Origin: Rhizomys pruinosus
Taxonomy: Eukaryota; Chordata; Mammalia; Rodentia; Spalacidae
Direction: 5' to 3'
DNA length: 64,000 nucleotides
NCBI GenBank assembly: GCA_009823505.1
Contig: VZQC01012376.1
Location: forward strand, 437,433 to 501,432
Numbering within the stretch: the first letter of the stretch is position 1; the number at the start of each line of letters is the position of its first letter. The position numbers and the translations under genes are program-made. Below are positions 58,457 to 64,000 of this stretch, in pieces. The notes under the pieces are model-generated. The model worked only from the letters and a program-made list of their open reading frames with translations. It made no database searches and had not been told where the DNA came from.

Positions 58457-60390
58457 AGTTGGAAATTTTTCTAAAGTAGTAATTGTTAAATTTTATTGGT
58501 GCAAATACCAGAAATAATTATCCAGATATAAAACTTGAAAGCAGAGTCTTCCTCTAAAATGCCAGCTGGTAACTGGTAGCTGTTTCGATGGGCTGTACCA
58601 GGAAAGCACTCCTGTGAAACACACAGTCTTTCTGAATTCGAGACTGTGAGAACCATATCCACAGATCTGAACATGTCTCCCAACCCCTAGTCATTCTTAT
58701 TTAGCAGGCCTATCCCTAGTCTAGAGTTTAGTAAACACTGGGAAGAAGAAAGAGAGGGAAAGGGAAAAAGAATAGAGAAAAAGAGTGAAGAATAAAGCCA
58801 AGGAAGAGGGAGGGACAGAAAGCAGAGGAAAGAAGGCACTGACCAAAGTCTGCAGGGTGTTCTGCACCTTGCTTAGGCAAATGCATACCTAAGTTGTTCT
58901 GCTTAATTGCAGTTGAGACCAGAATGTCAGTTCAGAAATGTATGTTGATTGACACATCAGACACTGTAGCATTTATTATCAGCAAGAGTGTGGAAGTGGG
59001 GGGGGGGTTCAGCACAAGGCTGAGTGGGGTCTTCTTTATCAAAATGACTGAAGACAGGGTGCTGGACATTCAAAGAGAGAGGTGGGAATTCTGGGATCCG
59101 TGCCATGTGTCAGGGGGTCCTTGCGAGGTGGAACTGTCCTGCCCCCTCCATGGTTTCTAAGTGTCTTACGATGACAATCCTGCTTATCATCACCCAGTAC
59201 CAGCACTTCATGCTGTTTTATGGCTGAAAACATATAATTGTTTTTAAAGTATTGTTTTAATATAGAATGTATTTTCCAGAAATACAATTTCTTTGTAAAT
59301 CAAGAAAAGAGCTTCAGGAGGAGTTGCTTACAATTTTGGAACAGCAGGTCACTGATAGCTCAGACTACTTAAGTCATTAGTAACACCTGGAATATTCCAT
59401 GTTGTCAGAATGCAGTCACAATGACATAGCATGGAGTGTCAACCTGATATAAGCATGCTGCTCACTTCCGTATTACAAAGCTATTTGTAAATTGTTTTCC
59501 CCATCTCTCTCTGTTAGGTTGCTGGTACTGATAGTTTACTTTTGAACTACAAAGGGAGTAAGGTTCTGTTATCTGGCTATTATTTTAAAATATCATTTTA
59601 GAATATTTGTTTGGTTAGGGTTGAAACTACTGAGCAATGCCTTTTATTTGTAGAGAATTTGAAGTTGTGGAAAGTAGCGGGTTGTAGCCTAGGTAGAACC
59701 CGTGAGAAGGTTGGGAAGCTAGGCTTCTTTTCTGCTTGCTCTGTGCATCAAAACTGAAAAGAGATAATAGCAACTGTTCTCCATGCCCTAGGTTTTATTT
59801 GGAAATAACAAAATAGAATTGCAATCCAGGGTACCTGTATGGATAGGAGTGGCCTTTAGGAAAGAGGAAGGCTCTGAGGAAACAGTGCATAGATACATGT
59901 GATGTCACGTGAGAGTTGAAGTGCTCAGAAGGCCGTCACTGTCTATAGTCATCCTGAGTCCATAAACCAGTCTTGTTGCTGCTGCTGCTTGTTTGTTAAA
60001 ATAGGATTTCCCTGTATAGACAGGGCCAACTAGACTTAAAGCTACAGCAGAGTGACTTAATAGAATGGGCTTGAATGACAGTACATCAGGCAGGTGCTTG
60101 TTGAAGATGCTTTCTCCTTAACAACCTTAACACAATGACATCTACAAGGACTTTATCTCTAAATCAAGGCACAACTCCCCAGACACATATTTTGGTAGTG
60201 GCTGGTTTTGTCACAGGTGCTATCACCTTATGGCAAATACCTGGCCAGGAAAAAGACCGAGACTTGGAAATGAGACTCCCTCACCCCCATTCCCTAGTGG
60301 GTTGACAATCAGTTTTTTAATGGTAACCTCTGGTACAGATCATCCACGGTTGAGGTATCTGAGAGTTCCTCCTGCTCTACCCTACTATAG
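58457..60390. other. No gene; purine-rich patch at 58738-58835
   Basis: The patch is almost pure A/G on plus (GGAAGAAGAAAGAGAGGGAA style) for about 95 bp and could adopt non-B DNA. A G9 run lies near 58999. The rest is unassigned. Confidence 0.5.
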
Positions 60391-60394
60391 AAAA

Positions 60395-60475
60395 GACTAC
60401 AATGAAATCCAAAGAAGAGAAGTGACTTACCCAAGGTCACTTAGACAATGGTGTCAGAGCCAGGCTATAGAGTTG
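60395..60475 (-). mobile_element. MIR fragment
   Basis: GAGAAGTGACTTACCCAAGG, TCACTTAGACAATGGTGTCA and GAGCCAGGCTATAG are the reverse of the MIR core. Confidence 0.6.
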
Positions 60476-61680
60476 ACTTTGGGGTATATCACCAGTGCTG
60501 TATTCTTCCCCTGCCAAGGTGCTGAGTGCATGCAATTGTGCACAATAGAGAGCTAGAGTTTCATGGACACTTCCAACCCCTGGCAACCATTAATCCTGAC
60601 AGTGTTGCCCACTGGGCTGGGACATGTCAGCAGCCTCACCCCAAGGAGTCACAGATGAGCTGAGAAGCAGACAGGAAGCTTGTGCAGGACTCCGAAGGAT
60701 TTTACCAGAAGCAGCAAACCAAGGCAGGCTCTTCCCAGTGCTGCCTTTCCCTTTACAGACACTTGTTCCGTATTTACATTCCATTTATGTTGCCTCTTGT
60801 TTATCTTGTTACCTAAGTACTTGGCACAAAAGTAATTATTTTGTTGCAAAAGCCCTAGCAGCCGGCAAAAAAAAAAAAAAAAAGCCCTTTGACTCTAATG
60901 TGGAATTGTATAAATAACTACCTCAATGGAGACAGGGGAAATTATGCTGAACTCCATCACCATCACCACTGTCGGGAGAAGATTCTGGGGGTAACATCTT
61001 GCCATTGTGCACAGGAAAAAAGATCATTTCTTAGCAAAGTGGTTTTCGCAGATGCTCACAATGCAGTCCTCTCTCTCGTCACACACACCCCTCCCCTCCT
61101 CCAAATTATCAGTACAATATCAATTCACATCTCGCAGCATGCAAAGTAGACAGAAGGCAACTCCCTGCCGAGCCTCCATCCAGATAATTCTCTCTCTTTC
61201 ATGCCAAAGCAAACAGTTGGGGTGGAAAGGGGACATTTTTTCCTTCTGGAAACAAAAGCTATTCTCCCATCCAGAAAAACACGTGGTGGATTTGGAAGCT
61301 GGCCCCTGGTCCACGCATGTGGGGACATGGAGGTTTCCCTTCTTGATGTTTACTTACAAAGTCGTTTTCAATTACAGAGATTTCATTTGACTAAAAGCAA
61401 AACAGCAATTGCCCTGTTTTTTTTTTGTTTGTTTGGGGGTTTTTCTTTTTGGAGAACAGGAGAAGAAATGGAGTGCGATTAGCTGGAAGTTAAGGAGGAG
61501 AAGATATTCTTTCCCTACCCCCAGAACTAGATAAGGAAGGAAAATGGTGTTCTTCTATTGTGCATGACTGTGAGAACCAGTGCCATAAATCTGTGTCCTG
61601 CAACATCCGTTCTGCAAAACTTGTGCAGAACACAGGAATTCTCTTTTTTCTCTGACTGCTCCTGACTCTCTTCTTACCCT
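60476..61680. other. No recognised feature
   Basis: Includes an A17 run at 60868-60884 and short frames without domains. Confidence 0.4.

Positions 61681-61686
<6 letters not shown>

Positions 61687-61721
<35 letters not shown>
61687..61721. repeat. (CT)n microsatellite
   Basis: About 17 CT units, next to the left end of the LTR-like copy 2. Confidence 0.95.
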
Positions 61722-61726
<5 letters not shown>

Positions 61727-61932
61727 CCCAGTTCTCCCTCTCTCCATGATGCCATGAACACAGGTGATTCAAGGCTCCTTTTTCTATAGGGTAGCCTGAC
61801 TGAGACCTTAGCTCTCAGAGAGAATGGAGGTGATGGGGCTGAAGTGGAAGGTAAGGATTTATTGGTGGATATGTGTGGGAGCGTCTCTTACTATAAGTAG
61901 GTACAGTGCAGTCCTACTAAGGTAAGGGAAGC

Positions 61933-61956
61933 ACAGTGACTGCCTGCAGTCACTGT
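61933..61956. other. Perfect hairpin, 11-bp stem
   Basis: ACAGTGACTGC (61933-61943), loop CT, GCAGTCACTGT (61946-61956). The same part of copy 1 (57808-57835) has a looser CACAGTG...CACTGTG pair, so an inverted repeat is ancestral to the element. Confidence 0.9.
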
Positions 61957-62167
61957 AGGGAACTGACCCCTTTGCCCAGAGGTCAGTTGGTTACTTTTGT
62001 AACCCAACCTGAGGGGTACTTCCAACTCAGGTCCTTAGCCTGAGAAGCAAAACACTTCCCATTTTGGCCATGTTTTCCCACCTGCCCAAAGACTGCTGGT
62101 CTCTGGTTAGGAATTTCAGGCTGATAACTGATGACCTATCTTCAGCCTACAGCCACTCATAATTCAC

Positions 62168-62196
62168 TGGATGGAGACCTGATAGGTCTCCATCCA
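62168..62196. other. Perfect hairpin, 13-bp stem
   Basis: TGGATGGAGACCT (62168-62180), loop GAT, AGGTCTCCATCCA (62184-62196). It lies in a segment absent from copy 1. Confidence 0.92.
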
Positions 62197-62560
62197 TCCC
62201 CATGATACCATCCAACCTCACGCTAGCTTACCTGGGCTGGTGATCTGACAGTCCACCATCCAGCCCACTAGCCACTGACAACCGAAATCCAGGCCTGCTT
62301 TGGCCTGTATGCATGAAGAAATAACAGCCTGGAATTCTGTGTAATGATGGAAATGGAGAATTCGATTTATTGCCTGCTGCAACTCAATTTTATAAGCAAA
62401 AAGACCTCAGCTCCCAGAGCCAATCACAGGCCCTCAGTTAGGTGCCACTGTATACTGCTGTTCCACCTAGCATCAATGTGCCTAGCCTATGCTGCCTGGT
62501 CCTTCTGGGGGTGGGGTCAGAGAAATCCCATGACTCCCACATGGTACCCTGAAGGGTGCT

Positions 62561-64000
62561 AGCTGAGAGATAGCCCCTAATTCAAACTGGATCTTCCCAC
62601 AGATGGGGGATGCTGGAATTGGGAAGACAATGGTGAGACAGCTTCCATGACTCCAGGTCTAGACCACTACACCTTCCCTTTTCTCCTTAGAGACAGGAAG
62701 CCTTGAGAGGGGCTCATCCTGTGAGCACCACTTTTCACTGTGATCCGAGCACTAGGATGAGTGGCAATGTGGCTGTGTGTTGGGTACGATTGTTTATAAG
62801 AGTTGGAAGGGAGAAGAAAAGACCTCCCCCTCTGGCTATTGGACTCTGGATAGGAGAAATCCCCTGTTCAGCCCCAGTCTCCTTATCCTAGAAAGGGCGG
62901 GAGGAGAGGAGAGGCAGCAGTGGCCCTTGGTTTCTTTCCCACTTTGAACTTCCTTGTCCTCAGAGGTTCATGGAATAGTGAACTGTCTGCCATAACGATG
63001 CCCTCCGCAATGTACCTGTGCTTCTACAAGGACTCATGTCCATGAAAGGGACAGGATGGAGAAGGTAGGCACCTTTTATACCTTGTCCTATCCCAAACTG
63101 GCCTTAAGCCTCTAGGAAAATAAGAATGAGTGACCTGATTTGGACATATGCCAGGACCATCTCCAAGCTCTACAGACATCCTGGTCTATGAACGGCCCCT
63201 TCATCACCTACATCCCTCGGTATCCCTGCTGGCTCCCCCTGGAGGTCTGGAGTCCACCTACTCACGCTGCTTTCCCAACAATATCAAGTGAAAACGTCTC
63301 TGGAGCTAGAGTGTGGGAGACCCGAGACTGTGATATTCTGCCTTGTACAAGTCACTGCCTTACCAATATGTAAATTCATTTAAGATGAAGCAATAAACTG
63401 AATGTCCCTCCCTCAATTTGGTAGCAAGGTCATATCTCCCCATTAAGTGTCACAGATGCCAGTCAGCACAAAATGTCACAATGCATGATTTCATGATGGA
63501 GAACCACAGCATGGGCAGATGGAAAAGGCTGTTTCAGGGAGTCAAGCATGTCCCTGTGGTTGGGTGGAGAAGGGAGATGAAAAGATCTTATAAGAAGGAA
63601 AATTAAAAAGGAAGAGAGTTAAAAAGTTGTGTCTCATGTCTTTGAAGAGTGTCAAAAGCAGTGGCAGCCACAGAGTAAATGCACTTGCCAGTAAGAATTG
63701 AAGACAGGCCAAACAATAGTGCTCTCTCTTTTTTTTCTTTTTTCTTTTTATTAAGATCTCAAGTTTTATATGTGAAGTACAATTTCTCTGGTCTTATTGA
63801 TTATTTATTTCTGGTTTTACTTTCCTTTTGGATGCTTTAGGCCACGTAGTTAGTCCAGATTAACTAAGGTTTTTGTTTTCTTGAGGTCAGTTGAAGATCT
63901 GGTCCTCAGGAATCTCTCAGGTTTTTTGGGGAGGGGGGAGTAGGGGGGAGCCCCTGGCTCCTTTCAGTTTTTCATTCACCAGTTCCATCCACTCGAGGAC
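62561..64000. other. No recognised feature
   Basis: Unassigned to the window end. A T-rich tract at 63722-63752 may be a retroelement tail, and a G-rich patch lies at 63920-63950. No supported gene. Confidence 0.4.

Larger units (their letters stand above)
61795..62560 (-). mobile_element. LTR-like element, copy 2 (minus)
   Basis: Aligned block by block with copy 1 in reverse. It differs by an insertion of about 60 bp (62165-62225) that contains a perfect hairpin, and by a second perfect hairpin at 61933-61956. TATA and CCAAT positions are kept; the CRE is mutated. Divergence between copies is large, so these are old insertions, or an older family still kept by chance. Confidence 0.6.

Overview
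The window looks like muroid-rodent nuclear DNA. It carries B1, B2, ID-type and B4-type SINEs, rodent L1 elements with coiled-coil ORF1 remnants and (CAA)n-bearing 3' UTRs, MaLR-type LTRs and worn MIR copies. I see no intact multi-exon protein gene, no functional RNA gene and no prokaryotic-type system. Nearly all short open frames are chance frames. The very long ones (47.1-49.7 kb on both strands, 2.2-3.3 kb) are by-products of tandem arrays whose unit length is a multiple of three. This is an intergenic or intronic block whose history is one of retrotransposition and tandem-repeat growth.

Layout. 0-16 kb: an L1 3' tail at the left edge, a 30-bp minisatellite (2.3-3.2 kb), a MaLR-like solo LTR (5.5 kb), B1/B2/MIR copies, and a 470-bp solo LTR with 6-bp target duplication sitting inside a B2 (13.3-14.0 kb). 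16.5-23.1 kb: a full-length minus-strand L1 with a perfect 15-bp target duplication, 5' UTR monomers, ORF1 and ORF2 remnants and a nested CpG-rich LTR. 23-37 kb: mostly unassigned sequence with B1, B4-type and ID copies, a hidden degenerate 33-bp minisatellite (33.2-33.7 kb) and a 44-bp minisatellite (35.8-36.3 kb). 36.9-41.6 kb: a four-level nest, (ATCT)n > MaLR LTR > L1 > L1/Dnaja1 composite, containing the only recognisable host-gene sequence, a 5'-truncated processed pseudogene of the HSP40 co-chaperone Dnaja1. 42-56 kb: simple repeats, Lx-type L1 3' UTRs, B2s, and a 2.5-kb 33-bp minisatellite of about 77 copies (47.1-49.7 kb). 57-64 kb: two diverged inverted copies of an unidentified LTR-like element. 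One keeps a neat CCAAT-CRE-TATA promoter; the other carries two perfect hairpins.

No genes act together here. The points of interest are the homogenised core and older-looking edges of the 33-bp array, the L1/Dnaja1 composite, the LTR-like pair with a CRE promoter, and the contrast between the perfect target duplication and the badly indel-ridden body of the full-length L1, which raises a sequence-quality question.
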